This document shows, in pieces, positions 9,815-18,610 of a stretch of DNA of 23,959 bases (its first letter is position 1; the number at the start of each line of letters is the position of its first letter). The stretch lies in contig LSSK01000825.1 of the NCBI GenBank assembly GCA_001969505.1, positions 1-23,959 of the forward strand, read 5' to 3'. Source of the stretch: Zancudomyces culisetae (lineage: Eukaryota; Kickxellomycota; Harpellomycetes; Harpellales; Legeriomycetaceae). The notes under the pieces are model-generated. The model had not been told where the DNA came from. It worked only from the letters and a program-made list of their open reading frames with translations, and searched no databases. A program made the position numbers and the translations under genes.

Positions 9815-10177
9815 ACTATTATTTCTAAGTGATGATGTGGATATATGAAGATAGTGCCTTTTTTGTACTCATTTTATTCTATAGTTACTAACTATAATTT
9901 GATATTAATGTGTTTTAAAAACATGTAGTGTATATATTTAATTGGTTTGTTCATGTCGTAGATGCAACCTTTCCCTAAACAATTTGTACTAAATCGATGT
10001 TTGTGTGTCATTAATATTTTTATTTATTTCGCTAGTTAGTTCATGTATCTCAGCTTTGTTCGAGATCGGAAAATAAACAAGTAACACAAGTCAGATAATA
10101 TCGCCGCTAAAATATGAAATTGTAAGCGTAAAAAAGTGACCGAAAATAAACATACATACTTAAAACTAATCTAATGT
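9815..10177. other. Intergenic region, convergent 3' ends
   Basis: 363 bp of AT-rich sequence between the HMMR-like stop codon and the stop of the Ser/Pro-rich gene on the other strand. It contains AATAAA-type hexamers on the plus strand near 10072 and 10145. No coding potential seen. Confidence 0.4.
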
Positions 10178-11209
10178 TTACTCTAGAAGGTATTTGATAC
10201 TACATTTTTGCAGATCCTGGTCTTTGACGTGTCTGCCCACCATCTTTTCTGGTTTTCCAATACTCCCCACTTCAAGTTGAATACATTCTGATCTATATAG
10301 CGGTAACACTTCACCTCCTCCAGCCTGTTTGCATCTAACCCTATACTCAGTATTACCCAGTATGCTATTGTATTCACTACCATCGTTCTCATCACCAGTA
10401 TCAGCTGCTCCTTCGCAGGTGTTGCTTGTGGTACTTGTAGTATTTGTAGTATTTGTAGTATTTGTAGTATTTGACATGTGCAGTTGTTTTTCAGTTTGGC
10501 CTATATTTAAGCACATATCTGCATTTGCTATTGGTACTATTATTCGTCGCTTTCCCTCGATAAATTTGAACGTACCAGTTCCAGGTATGTTGGATTTGTT
10601 TTTCACTCTATTCAGCATATTGTATTGTGTCTCAACCACTTTGTAAGAACGCCGTATTCGGGAAGACTTGTTGGACATCCATAGACGCTTGATAGTGTCA
10701 TGGCTATAGATTGGTTGAATAGAGTTTTTGATGGTAAAGAGGTTTGGGGTCGATGGGACTGGGACTGGAACTAGGGTTGATATGGGTGGTGAGTTTAGAG
10801 TGATCGGTGACGTTAGGGGTGATGATTGAGGTGAGTGTGATGAGGATGGTAAGAGTGATGAGTGCGATGGATGTGATGAGTGTGGTTGATATGATGAATG
10901 TGGTGACTGTGATGACTGCGATGACTTTGATGAATGTGATGACTGTGACAAGGTTAAAGGCTGCTGCAAAGGTGATGGATATTGTGAATATGCCACACGT
11001 GATAAATATGACGAGTATGGTGAGTATGGTGGATATGGTGGATATGGTGAGTGTGGTAAATGTGGTAAATGTTGTTGAAAAGATATCTCGGATTCCTCGC
11101 CTTTTCCAATTTTCCAAACATCCAAAAATTGTATTGGAACACCTTTAATGCCTCGTTTAGCTATCCTTTTTAACCGTGATACGCTTTTATCTTTTGTGAT
11201 TATTTTCAT
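10178..11209 (-). CDS. Unrecognised Ser/Pro/His-rich protein built from 9-bp repeats
   Basis: A 343-residue frame from the ATG at 11209; seven further open codons lie upstream without an ATG. I do not recognise the family. Residues 1-46 are basic and not repetitive (SRLKRIAKRGIKG). Residues about 48-69 run in triplets HLP, HSP, YPP, YSP, YSS. Residues about 87-160 are rich in Ser, His, Gln and Pro. Residues 169-235 are basic and of normal complexity (KRLWMSN, RIRRSYKVVETQYNMLNRV). Residues about 246-260 are NTT repeats. An ordinary-looking tail with three Cys ends the protein. No signal peptide or membrane helix is seen. The non-repetitive segments and the stop-free length argue for a real gene. 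Against it, repeats with a period divisible by three keep several frames open here on both strands. Confidence 0.55.
   Translation of the reverse strand: MKIITKDKSVSRLKRIAKRGIKGVPIQFLDVWKIGKGEESEISFQQHLPHLPHSPYPPYPPYSPYSSYLSRVAYSQYPSPLQQPLTLSQSSHSSKSSQSSQSPHSSYQPHSSHPSHSSLLPSSSHSPQSSPLTSPITLNSPPISTLVPVPVPSTPNLFTIKNSIQPIYSHDTIKRLWMSNKSSRIRRSYKVVETQYNMLNRVKNKSNIPGTGTFKFIEGKRRIIVPIANADMCLNIGQTEKQLHMSNTTNTTNTTNTTSTTSNTCEGAADTGDENDGSEYNSILGNTEYRVRCKQAGGGEVLPLYRSECIQLEVGSIGKPEKMVGRHVKDQDLQKCSIKYLLE
10431..10475 (+). repeat. 9-bp tandem repeat (gtatttgta), five units
   Basis: Five adjacent units with first unit gtacttgta, three perfect gtatttgta and last unit gtatttgac. Read on the minus strand they encode the Asn-Thr-Thr run of the overlapping protein gene. 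Confidence 0.9.
10821..10950 (+). repeat. Degenerate 9-bp repeat of the gatgactgt type
   Basis: Imperfect units such as gatgactgt, gatgactgc, gatgacttt and gatgaatgt follow each other, clearest at 10909-10950. On the minus strand they encode Ser-rich triplets (SSQ, SSH, SSK) of the overlapping protein gene. Confidence 0.7.
11008..11070 (+). repeat. 9-bp tandem repeat (atggtggat), seven units
   Basis: Seven consecutive 9-bp units: atgacgagt, atggtgagt, two atggtggat, atggtgagt and two gtggtaaat. On the minus strand they encode the tripeptides YSS, YSP, YPP, HLP near the N-terminus of the overlapping protein. Confidence 0.88.
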
Positions 11210-11310
11210 ATTGATACAAACTATATTCAAGTGTTTTATCGATCGGATTGAATGTTTACCTAGATGCTAGAGTAATTGGGTTTATGAGATACACTGGTAT
11301 TATAGTATAT
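11210..11310. other. Putative promoter of the Ser/Pro-rich gene
   Basis: About 100 bp of AT-rich sequence between the start codon of the minus-strand gene and the minisatellite. If the gene is real, its promoter lies here and the repeat array is directly upstream. No specific element identified. Confidence 0.3.
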
Positions 11311-11580
11311 AGTTGTATAGTTTAGTTGTATAGTTTAGTTGTATAGTTTAGTTGTATAGTTTAGTTGTGTATAGTTTAGTTGTGTATAGTTTAGTTGTGT
11401 ATTTTTTAGTTGTGTATAGTTGTATATTTTTTAGTTGTGTAGCTTTTAGTTGTGTAGCTTTTAGTTGTGTAGTTTTTAGTTGTGTAGCTTTTAGTTGTGT
11501 ATAGTTGTATATTTTTTAGTTGTGTAGCTTTTAGTTGTGTAGCTTTTAGTTGTGTAGCTTTTATAGTCTAGTTGTATATT
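11311..11580 (+). repeat. Minisatellite of 13-15 bp units (agttgtrta...)
   Basis: Four perfect 13-bp units agttgtatagttt begin at 11311. They are followed by 15-bp forms agttgtgtatagttt, then agttgtgtagctttt and agttgtgtagttttt. A 25-bp compound unit (agttgtgtatagttgtat plus t-run) occurs twice, near 11408 and 11498, each time followed by agctttt units, so the array has higher-order structure. No open frame crosses it. The plus strand has almost no C. Confidence 0.95.
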
Positions 11581-11797
11581 TGATATAGACAAAGTATTTT
11601 TATGATATTTGTAGTGTGTTTCTAAGAGTACTAAAATGATGGTTTTAGTAGTTAATGGTTGTATCGATTGCGATATATCAACTGTTGAGTATAATACAAA
11701 TACAAGATCAATAGTAAACTAAAAGTAGACTTAGAGTTGATGTTAGAGTTGATGATATAATTAATGTTAGAAGTAGAACCGGACTTGGAATTGAAAC

Positions 11798-11846
11798 TAG
11801 AATTAGAATTAGAATTAGAACTAAAATTAAAGTTAGAATTAGAATT
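11798..11846 (+). repeat. Hexamer microsatellite (gaatta), interrupted
   Basis: Repeated tagaat/gaatta units with a short interruption (actaaaattaaag). Related looser gttaga and gttgat repeats run from about 11735. Noncoding. Confidence 0.8.
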
Positions 11847-12059
11847 TCTGCTGGCTATACTATCTATTTATACCATTAAGAATAGTTGTGTAGAGTAAAG
11901 GTTAAACAAGTGAAAAATAATCAAATTAAACGTGTTTTAAAAAATGGTACAGAATTGATGCAAATAATAGCCAAAAGAACCGTTTAAAAAAGCAAGCCGA
12001 TTTCCTAATTCAGAAGAGTGATTGAAGAGGAATAAAATATTATAAATAATAACAATTAA

Positions 12060-12370
12060 TAAGAACAGACAGAAACCTGGGTGAGAAGATGAAGAAGCGG
12101 AACATGAGAGGTGAGAGGTGAGTAATGAGAAGATACAGAAAAGGAAAGGGGGAAGAGTGGTGTGAGAAGAGCAGATAAAGAAAAGGAAAGGGGGAAGAGA
12201 AAAGAGAAACAGAGTGTCAAATCAACGTGATAAGTGGTCTCAAACTAGTAGAGGGATAAGGATTACGGAACTAGAAGTGATGGACAGTGTGGGACCAGAT
12301 CAGAGTGATGAAAGCGGTAAAATGAAAAGTGGAAAGTGGAAAGTGTAAAATGTAAAATGTAAATATGACA
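12060..12370 (+). repeat. Purine-rich, C-poor tract with a 20-bp direct repeat
   Basis: A G/A-rich stretch. The 20-mer gaaaaggaaagggggaagag occurs perfectly at 12138-12157 and again at 12180-12199. At 12329-12362 short gtggaaa and gtaaaat units recur. By hand count 12121-12180 has 23 G and 2 C. Frames open on the minus strand (12263-12580) are a consequence of this composition and are not called genes. Confidence 0.75.
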
Positions 12371-14220
12371 AGTAAATGTAACACGCGATAAAGACGGAGA
12401 AATGATAATATTACGATAGGGAAAGCGAAGAGTAAAATTATATGTAATATAGCTGTATAATGGTTGTGTAATGATATCGGGGTAGTTGCAAGGTGAAGAT
12501 TCAATAATGAACGATGTATTAAGGAGTCCATTACTAGTTATTGACATAGGAACACAGAATGTATTATGGCCATTTTTCATACTAATCAGTGAAATTTCCT
12601 TATTTGTTTGATTTACAAATTTAGCAAAAAATAATTGTTAACTGGAGAGCTGTCATATGGTATAACATTTTAACGTTCTACTAAGTAACTTTCCACCAAA
12701 ACTCACACGAGGTGGGTCAATTTTATAATTTTATAATTTACCATATACATTATCAGTTTCGGAAAATGGCAGTTTGTTAATTAATTTCAATAAGCATATT
12801 TATACAATTTTATAAAATTCATATATTACCTAACCAATAAATTTGAGCAACTCTAATATAATTTACTATAAGGCCGAGCTTTTATCGGCCTGGCAGACAT
12901 TTTTCAGTTTTCTCCATCCTTTAAACCTTCCCTATTTAACCAGGCTGTTTAAAGGGCAAACCACCTTTAATTTAGTTTACATTTGGCATTTACATATTGT
13001 AAAGATTCATCACTTTAAACAAGTTATATTTGCGATAATCGTTTTAGGTTATATTGGGAATGATGTGTTTTGCAAATTTTTTATCGAGAATATTTTTTAG
13101 ATGTATTACCAAAAGAGAAAAAAGAAGTAAGATCTATTATATAATCGAATAATTTATACAAACTGTACTTAAGCTACAATACTATTTCTGTTTTTTACCC
13201 CCAGAATTTTGTGATCTATTATATTTTTCTGGGAGCGGGTAAAGGCGATTTGAACAAACATTGTTAAAGTTGTATAACGTGAAACGCATATGTTTTAAAT
13301 TCAAGCAATTCCATTCTAATATCACCTAAAATGTCACAAACCCATTTTATCTGTTCCCGAAAAATAAAAATAAAAACTATCAGAACACTAGCTCTTTTTT
13401 GGTTGTGATTTACTAATTCAGTTTTTATCGGTTTCCTCTACAACTTTAAACCAAACTATCTCAAGTCGCAGAATGCAATCGAAAACGCAAAACCGTTTTA
13501 ATTGGTTAAGTAATCATTTGCACACCATTTTGTTGAGTTTGTATAATTTCGGTTTGATGGTGCAGTATGGAAACGCATATACATAAATGCTCTTATAATA
13601 CAGTATTTCTTAGAGAGCCGATGCTCGCAGTTCTTTCCAGGAGCAAAAAAAGCAGATATGAGTAGTATAAAAAGCCAAATGTTGATATGATAAAATCCAA
13701 TCTTTATACTATCTCATGTCCAACCATGGTTTAGCTAATGGAATTTTTTTTTACAAGTGTGCCTCCTTCCAAAAAGGTAACAGAAAATGCACATTGTGAA
13801 AAGTACAAAATTTGCTACAGCGGTGTTGTGATGGTTTATTCGCCAACTGATGGATATTTGTATCAGATTTTTTTGACATGTATTACCTATGATTGACGTG
13901 TTTACGCATATAATTGGCACTTAGTTTTTTAATTGCGGCTTAGGAACAGTTTGCAAATCGCTTATTACATATTATCTAGTCATGTGTAAATTGCATAAGA
14001 GGAATTAAGCCCACTCCACTAAAATAATTATTTAATGTATTTTTACACATTCTGGAGAGTGTGATAGCGTTCAAATAACCAAACACAAAAAAGGAATGAC
14101 AAGAGAAATAAAAATATTACGTAAAAAATACTAGTACAATTGGCGTTCATCCCGTTTTTTTATTTGATGTACATATCAAATAATCGACAAAGCTGACGAC
14201 AAAAAAAAGAATCACACATG
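12371..14220. other. Gene-poor AT-rich region
   Basis: No recognisable gene. Plus-strand 12843-13100 is open for 85 codons without an ATG start and holds protein-like pieces (YKAELLSAWQTFF, IVLGYIGNDVFCKFF). A shifted frame then reads DVLPKEKKEVRSII to a stop near 13143, so a decayed gene is possible. At 14161-14182 there is a near-palindrome, tatttgat and atcaaata around gtacat. The rest is AT-rich sequence in which I see nothing. Confidence 0.35.
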
Positions 14221-14241
14221 GAATCTATCTAACCAACACTT

Positions 14242-14953
14242 TTATTTCCTATAAAGACCATCCTCACCAGGTTCTAGTCCAAGAGCCCGTTTCTCATTCA
14301 CTGCTATCCAATATCTTTGTTCTAAATATTCCGGAATACGTTGCTCCTGATACGATTTCCAAGCTGCAGCTCATAGCTCACGGTTCATATATACTTGTTC
14401 AACGGTTTCTGTGCTATTCGTTTTGCAAAAGAGAAACAGAGTCTTGGGCTTCCTTTCAATCTGGTAATTGTTGTCAACTTATCTACTGTTCAAAACCCAC
14501 CTATTTCATTTTTCATCTTTGTTAATAGTTCCGACTTTCGCTTAGGAAAAACAGATTGTAAATAGATACAATGACTCATCCTTTAAGACCAGTTGTTTGT
14601 TATGTATTTTTGGATTTTGAACTTGTCATATAGAGTGAACTGTTTCTGGAATACGTTCTTTATGAGTGTGTTAACATCATCGCTGCGCTTTTTCTGTCGA
14701 TGTTAAATCAATGGCATAGAATCCAAAACTATTGTTGGCAGCATTAGACAGCCGGAAGGCTTGGTTTTCATAGCAAATCACTTTTTATTTTCTGAACACA
14801 AACAAATATCAAGCAGTGTTTTGAAATTAAATTTACTACTCCCTCTCGTTCATCTATCAAGTCTGCACACTCAAAACAAAGAGTGTGTAGAAAGATGAGA
14901 ACGCCAAGAGTTCTACCGAAAAGATGTGTTTGGCTCTTTGTTTTGTTTACCAT
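14242..14953 (-). pseudogene. Decayed coding region, family unrecognised
   Basis: The minus strand holds protein-like stretches in changing frames. A frame open from 14953 to 14768 includes CADLIDEREGVVNLISKH. A second, from about 14781 to a stop at 14677, contains NNSFGFYAIDLTSTEKAQ. A third takes over at 14681 with DDVNTLIKNVFQKQFTLYD and runs to 14490, with one internal stop at 14583-14585. A fourth, 14463-14242, contains WKSYQEQRIPEYLEQRYW and NEKRALGLEPGEDGLYRK, with one internal stop at 14371-14373. The pieces lie in order on one strand and have normal amino acid composition, as expected of an old gene with frameshifts and stops. Short introns could explain one junction but not the in-frame stops. 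I cannot name the family; a transposon-derived gene is possible but unsupported. Confidence 0.5.
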
Positions 14954-15183
14954 TCAAATAGATCAACAAATATCTTCATGGAATACATTATAAAATGCAA
15001 TATTCAAATTTTCCCTCAACCGAAAAGCATAAAACAGAACTGTATCATGGAAGTTATACCAATGAAAGGCTTTATTTTGCAAGAGTATATAATTAAATTT
15101 ATAAATGAAGGGGTATTATGATGCTTAAAGTTATCTTTTTTAGAAAAAAAAGCTAAAAAGGATTTGAATGTTTTAGGCTAGAT
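14954..15183. other. Short AT-rich spacer
   Basis: Sequence between the decayed coding region and the stop of the secreted repeat protein. A plus-strand frame from an ATG at 14924 to 15121 (65 codons) is AT-driven with no recognisable features; not called. Confidence 0.35.
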
Positions 15184-16107
15184 TTAAGCGCTGTATCCAT
15201 CTCCCATTCCCCATCCTCCTGAACCCATACCACCTCCTGGAGCGTATCCTGCACCTGATCCTGAGCCTGAGCCTGATCCTGAGCCTGATCCCATACCACC
15301 TCCTGGAACGTATCCTGCTCCTGGGCCTGAAGTTCCTCCTGATGGTCCTGTTGCACTACCTGAAGATCCTGAGCCTGAACCTCCTGGGCTTAGGATACCG
15401 TTGACAATGTTATCCAAGTCACCAGCGCTGAGACCACCACCGTTTATGATGTTCCAGATTCCTGAGAGGTCACCACCTAGAGCTGGACCAGATGAGTGTT
15501 CTGGGGAAGGTCTTGATGGGGATCCAGGTTGAATTAGTATTGGTGGTTTTGATGATCCAGATCCTGAACCACCTGATCCTCCTGGTCCACCTGGCAAGTA
15601 TCCTGATCCAGATCCTGATCCACCAGATCCTGAGCCTGAGCCTGACCCTCCTGCGCTGTAGCTACCGGCTGAGCCTGAGCCTGAACCACCTGGTCCTCCT
15701 GGTCCTCCTGGCAAGTATCCTGAGCCTGATCCTGAGCCTGATCCTCCTGCGCTGTAGCTGCCGCTTGAGCTACTGCCACCGGTTGTGTAAACTGGAACAA
15801 CTGAGCTCTTGCTAACAGTGTATCCGAGGCTCTCGAGAAGACCAATGCAGTTCTTTACCTTGTTTGCTACAAGGCCGTTGTAGTAATCTCCCCAGATGGA
15901 GGATACTTCACTTGGACCACACTCATTTCCACCCTTTCCGTTTTCACTCAAGTTTCCACCAATACAGATTCCGTCAGTGGCACCTGCTGATGATGATGAT
16001 GATGATGATGATGAGTAGGATGTAACTGCTGGGACTGCTTGAGCTTGTCCTGCTTGAACTTGGCTGATGGCCAAAGCGAAAATTCCGACTGATACTTTCT
16101 TGAACAT
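15184..16107 (-). CDS. Secreted Gly/Ser-rich repeat protein
   Basis: A 307-residue protein that I cannot assign to a named family. It starts with a signal peptide (FKKVSVGIFALAISQVQA, cleavage probably after residue 19-24). A run of nine Ser follows (32-40), then a compact non-repetitive segment (about 42-108) with three Cys at 48, 63 and 87 and a sequence SSIWGDYYNGLVANKVKN. From 110 the chain is Gly/Ser repeat: GSGSGSG tracts, two copies of YLPGGPGG, two of SYSAGGSGSGSG, and near the end AGYVPGGGMGSG and AGYAPGGGMGSG. A second short non-repetitive segment (about 211-240, DLSGIWNIINGGGL) interrupts it. No GPI-type hydrophobic tail is present. It looks like an extracellular or cell-wall structural or adhesive protein; this role is inferred from composition. 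The ATG at 16107 is in the right place for the signal peptide. Confidence 0.8.
   Translation of the reverse strand: MFKKVSVGIFALAISQVQAGQAQAVPAVTSYSSSSSSSSSAGATDGICIGGNLSENGKGGNECGPSEVSSIWGDYYNGLVANKVKNCIGLLESLGYTVSKSSVVPVYTTGGSSSSGSYSAGGSGSGSGSGYLPGGPGGPGGSGSGSAGSYSAGGSGSGSGSGGSGSGSGYLPGGPGGSGGSGSGSSKPPILIQPGSPSRPSPEHSSGPALGGDLSGIWNIINGGGLSAGDLDNIVNGILSPGGSGSGSSGSATGPSGGTSGPGAGYVPGGGMGSGSGSGSGSGSGAGYAPGGGMGSGGWGMGDGYSA
15988..16014 (+). repeat. Pure trinucleotide repeat (tga)9 inside the secreted protein gene
   Basis: Nine uninterrupted tga units on the plus strand, read as nine TCA (Ser) codons on the minus strand. A pure codon repeat is prone to length change by slippage. Confidence 0.9.
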
Positions 16108-17073
16108 GTTTATTTCTAAGCAAATAGATAGTTAAAATTGCATGGTTAGATAATTGCACTGGTTTTTTAAGAATTATAAAAGAATGCATTTGCGAGTACT
16201 CTTATGAGCACTGGCTATCCATTTGTGGCAGATAGGCGTTTTGTAAATACAGACCACTACTTCTTTTAAGCCTACCTGGTGTCAAATGAATAAAGTTATT
16301 TTTAAGCAACTTACAATTAATGAATACTTGTATGTAGTTAATATATACAGAGAAGATTGCTGTAAAATCTTTTCGATGTGTCAAACGTAGTTGTGATTAC
16401 TATTAAATAAAGTTATCAACTTGTGGTCGTTTTTTATATTCTTTTCACCTATGCTGGTTGATGATGAGTATAAAAATTGAATGTTGCTGCTAAAGAAAAT
16501 AATCTTTAATCTTATTGATATTTTTTTATTACATCCCAAACATGGGACTTATATATAACTAGAGACGGCAAAAGTTTTTCTTTCTTTATCTGGCTATCTT
16601 AATTGTATACTAACATATACGCCTGCTATTTTTAACTACAACTATTACATATTGTTTGTTTTACTTTTAATAAATCAACATTTCAATACCATTAGTGCCC
16701 ATAAACTTGACTTATTTTTAACATCCCCTTTCTTTTGCTGGTATTCGAGTATCGTTAATTAAAAAATGTTATATGTATGTAAACTATCCATAAAACATGC
16801 TTTATTCTGAAACCAATATATTATTCATAAACCCATCCAAAGCTCCTACATGGCCTTTAGTCAATAACAGCATGCATTTTTTTAAGTTAAACAGATTTAA
16901 TTCACCATCATCCACATTTTACCCACATTTGCTATACCTAAAAGAGATAAAGGTTGCTATTTTATTTCTAACTACCTAAATCCATTCGTCGGTTTACGTT
17001 TACTCCTCATTCTTGTTTTATTTTCTCACTCCCACACCCCTCCCTCCTCCTCCTCCTCCTCCTTTTTTTGTAG
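16108..17073. other. AT-rich noncoding region
   Basis: Contains the promoter and 5' leader of the secreted protein gene near 16108. Short open frames (for example 16797-16979 plus, 60 codons from an ATG) have no visible features. A pyrimidine tract with tcc repeats at 17036-17063 ends the region just before a possible splice acceptor. Confidence 0.35.
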
Positions 17074-17232
17074 AGCGGAAAGAGAGAAGATTGCGTGTAA
17101 CATCCAAGGCAACGAACGCTACTGGTGATGGAAGAGTTGGTATGCATGAGGTCTAATATCTAACTAAATTCTGTTTGCTTATTTGATCCCTTTTTTTTTA
17201 ACCCCCCTTCCTTTATTTCATTTGCAGATTGA
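17074..17232 (+). other. Possible terminal exon pair of an unseen plus-strand gene
   Basis: A less AT-rich island at 17074-17139 follows a strong pyrimidine tract and tttgtag. It reads RKERRLRVTSKATNATGDGR and then V. A donor-like GTATGC starts at 17140. The next acceptor-like site, catttgcag, ends at 17227. Joining them gives GTT GAT TGA, that is Val-Asp-stop. No upstream exon or homolog was found, and the CAG acceptor differs from the TAG acceptors of the sure introns. The minus strand over 17040-17102 is also open from an ATG (MLHAIFSL, then Glu-rich), so strand is uncertain. Confidence 0.25.
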
Positions 17233-18193
17233 GCCATTATTAATAGCTGCGCATGTTTTTATTTAAATTAGTTTTCTTGATAAAAACGTTAAGAAATACT
17301 AACAAATTCCATTTACTAGCATCCATGACTGAAGTTTGGAAAAAAAAAAAGGAGACGTTGAATGTTGTATAATGAAACTACATTGCTATTTTCAGTCTAC
17401 GTTTAGTTGATGTGTATTCAAAGCACCTTTTTCTTGTATTTCATTTAACAATGTCCAATCCAAGCGATAACATCACCACTTCCCCACTTTTTATTTTTAG
17501 GGTGATATCTAAAATCGATATTAGAGTTATATCCAAATACACCACACATTTCTAAATTAAAAAAATTTAAACTAACGATTATTCGTCTAGCGTCTCCTCC
17601 AACATTAGCTCAAAAAATGCACTCTATATAGCGCATGTTTTACAAGACACGATAGTGCCACAAAAAGAGTTGGAAACGGCAAAAAAAAGAAAGAAGGAAT
17701 GAAAGAATTAAAAGTCAGATATTGAAAGATTAACTATAGGAATCCCAACTGGATACCAAAATACTTGCATGTACTTTGGGGATATAGCACACCCAATTAC
17801 CTTTTGATAAATCTAAAAATTGGGAGCAACTTGGATGGTGTTTTTCGTGTATGCTTTTAGTCTTGTATTTTTGTAACCTTAAAAATAGCACACTTTTTTT
17901 CTATTATTTTAACCTACTTGGCTGTACATTTTTTTTTATACTTTACGTTTATATTTACATTAGAGGCTACAACTAATTTGCGGAGAAAACAAAAAGCTCA
18001 GGCTAAAACAGAAAGCATTTTCTGCAAACGTTTCCCACCAACACTTGCAAAATACTCCAATGTTTAACCTTAGTGCTTTTACCTACCAATTCCCCCCCAA
18101 GAAGGTTAATAATTGAAGCTTGTTCCAGGATATATCAAAACTTTAATAACAAATGAATATTACACTCTCTCTAACAAAATAAAAAACAAGACC
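17233..18193. other. AT-rich noncoding region
   Basis: No open frame of interest, no RNA gene recognised and no repeat beyond homopolymer A and T runs. I see nothing that can be named here. Confidence 0.4.
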
Positions 18194-18220
18194 TAGGCAT
18201 AGGCATAGGAGTAGGCATAG
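18194..18220 (+). repeat. Hexamer repeat (taggca), about four units
   Basis: Units taggca, taggca, taggag, taggca followed by tag. Short, noncoding. Confidence 0.8.
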
Positions 18221-18610
18221 ACGCAGTTAAAAGACTTTTTTTCTTTTTACATTTTTTTCTACCCAGCATGTTGGTATTAAGTTTACTTGAGAAAATAAAC
18301 GAGCTGACTTTAAAATATCAAAATAATGTCATAATTATACTGAATATAGTAATGGTGCAGTATGGTGTGGTATCGGAAAAATGACGCAAATGAAAATAAA
18401 AATGACCATCTTGCTTGGAAATGGGTTGAAAATAAAATAAAATGAAACTATGTCTTTTTAGCATTGTGTACAAAGTAATCGTGACCCAACTTATCTAAAG
18501 CTTACTTGCTATATATTCTTGTATGGTTAAAGCTGATTGTAAAATACAAAATAAAAAATGTGTTTATTAATTAAACCCAAATACACAAGGGGACCCGTAT
18601 TGCAATATCA

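Noticed and set aside
10704-11148. Alternative frames over the 9-bp repeats, including a Val/Met-rich plus frame and a Thr/Ile-rich minus frame
   Set aside because: Nine-base repeats keep all frames open. These versions lack the non-repetitive segments that make the 10178-11209 frame more credible.
12263-12580. Two overlapping minus-strand open frames of 86-105 codons
   Set aside because: They arise from the C-poor, purine-rich tract, lack domains and include short repeats.
15492-15845. Leu/Val-rich plus frame and Gln/Asp-rich minus frame over the secreted protein gene
   Set aside because: They are shadows of the hexamer-like Gly/Ser codon repeats; only the frame used has a signal peptide and varied domains.
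16346-16358. U6 snRNA-like acagagaagatt
   Set aside because: The downstream bases do not continue the conserved U6 sequence; a short chance match.
13557-18365. 14-base sequence atggtgcagtatgg present at 13557-13570 and 18352-18365
   Set aside because: About one such match is expected by chance in a window of this size, and the flanks differ.
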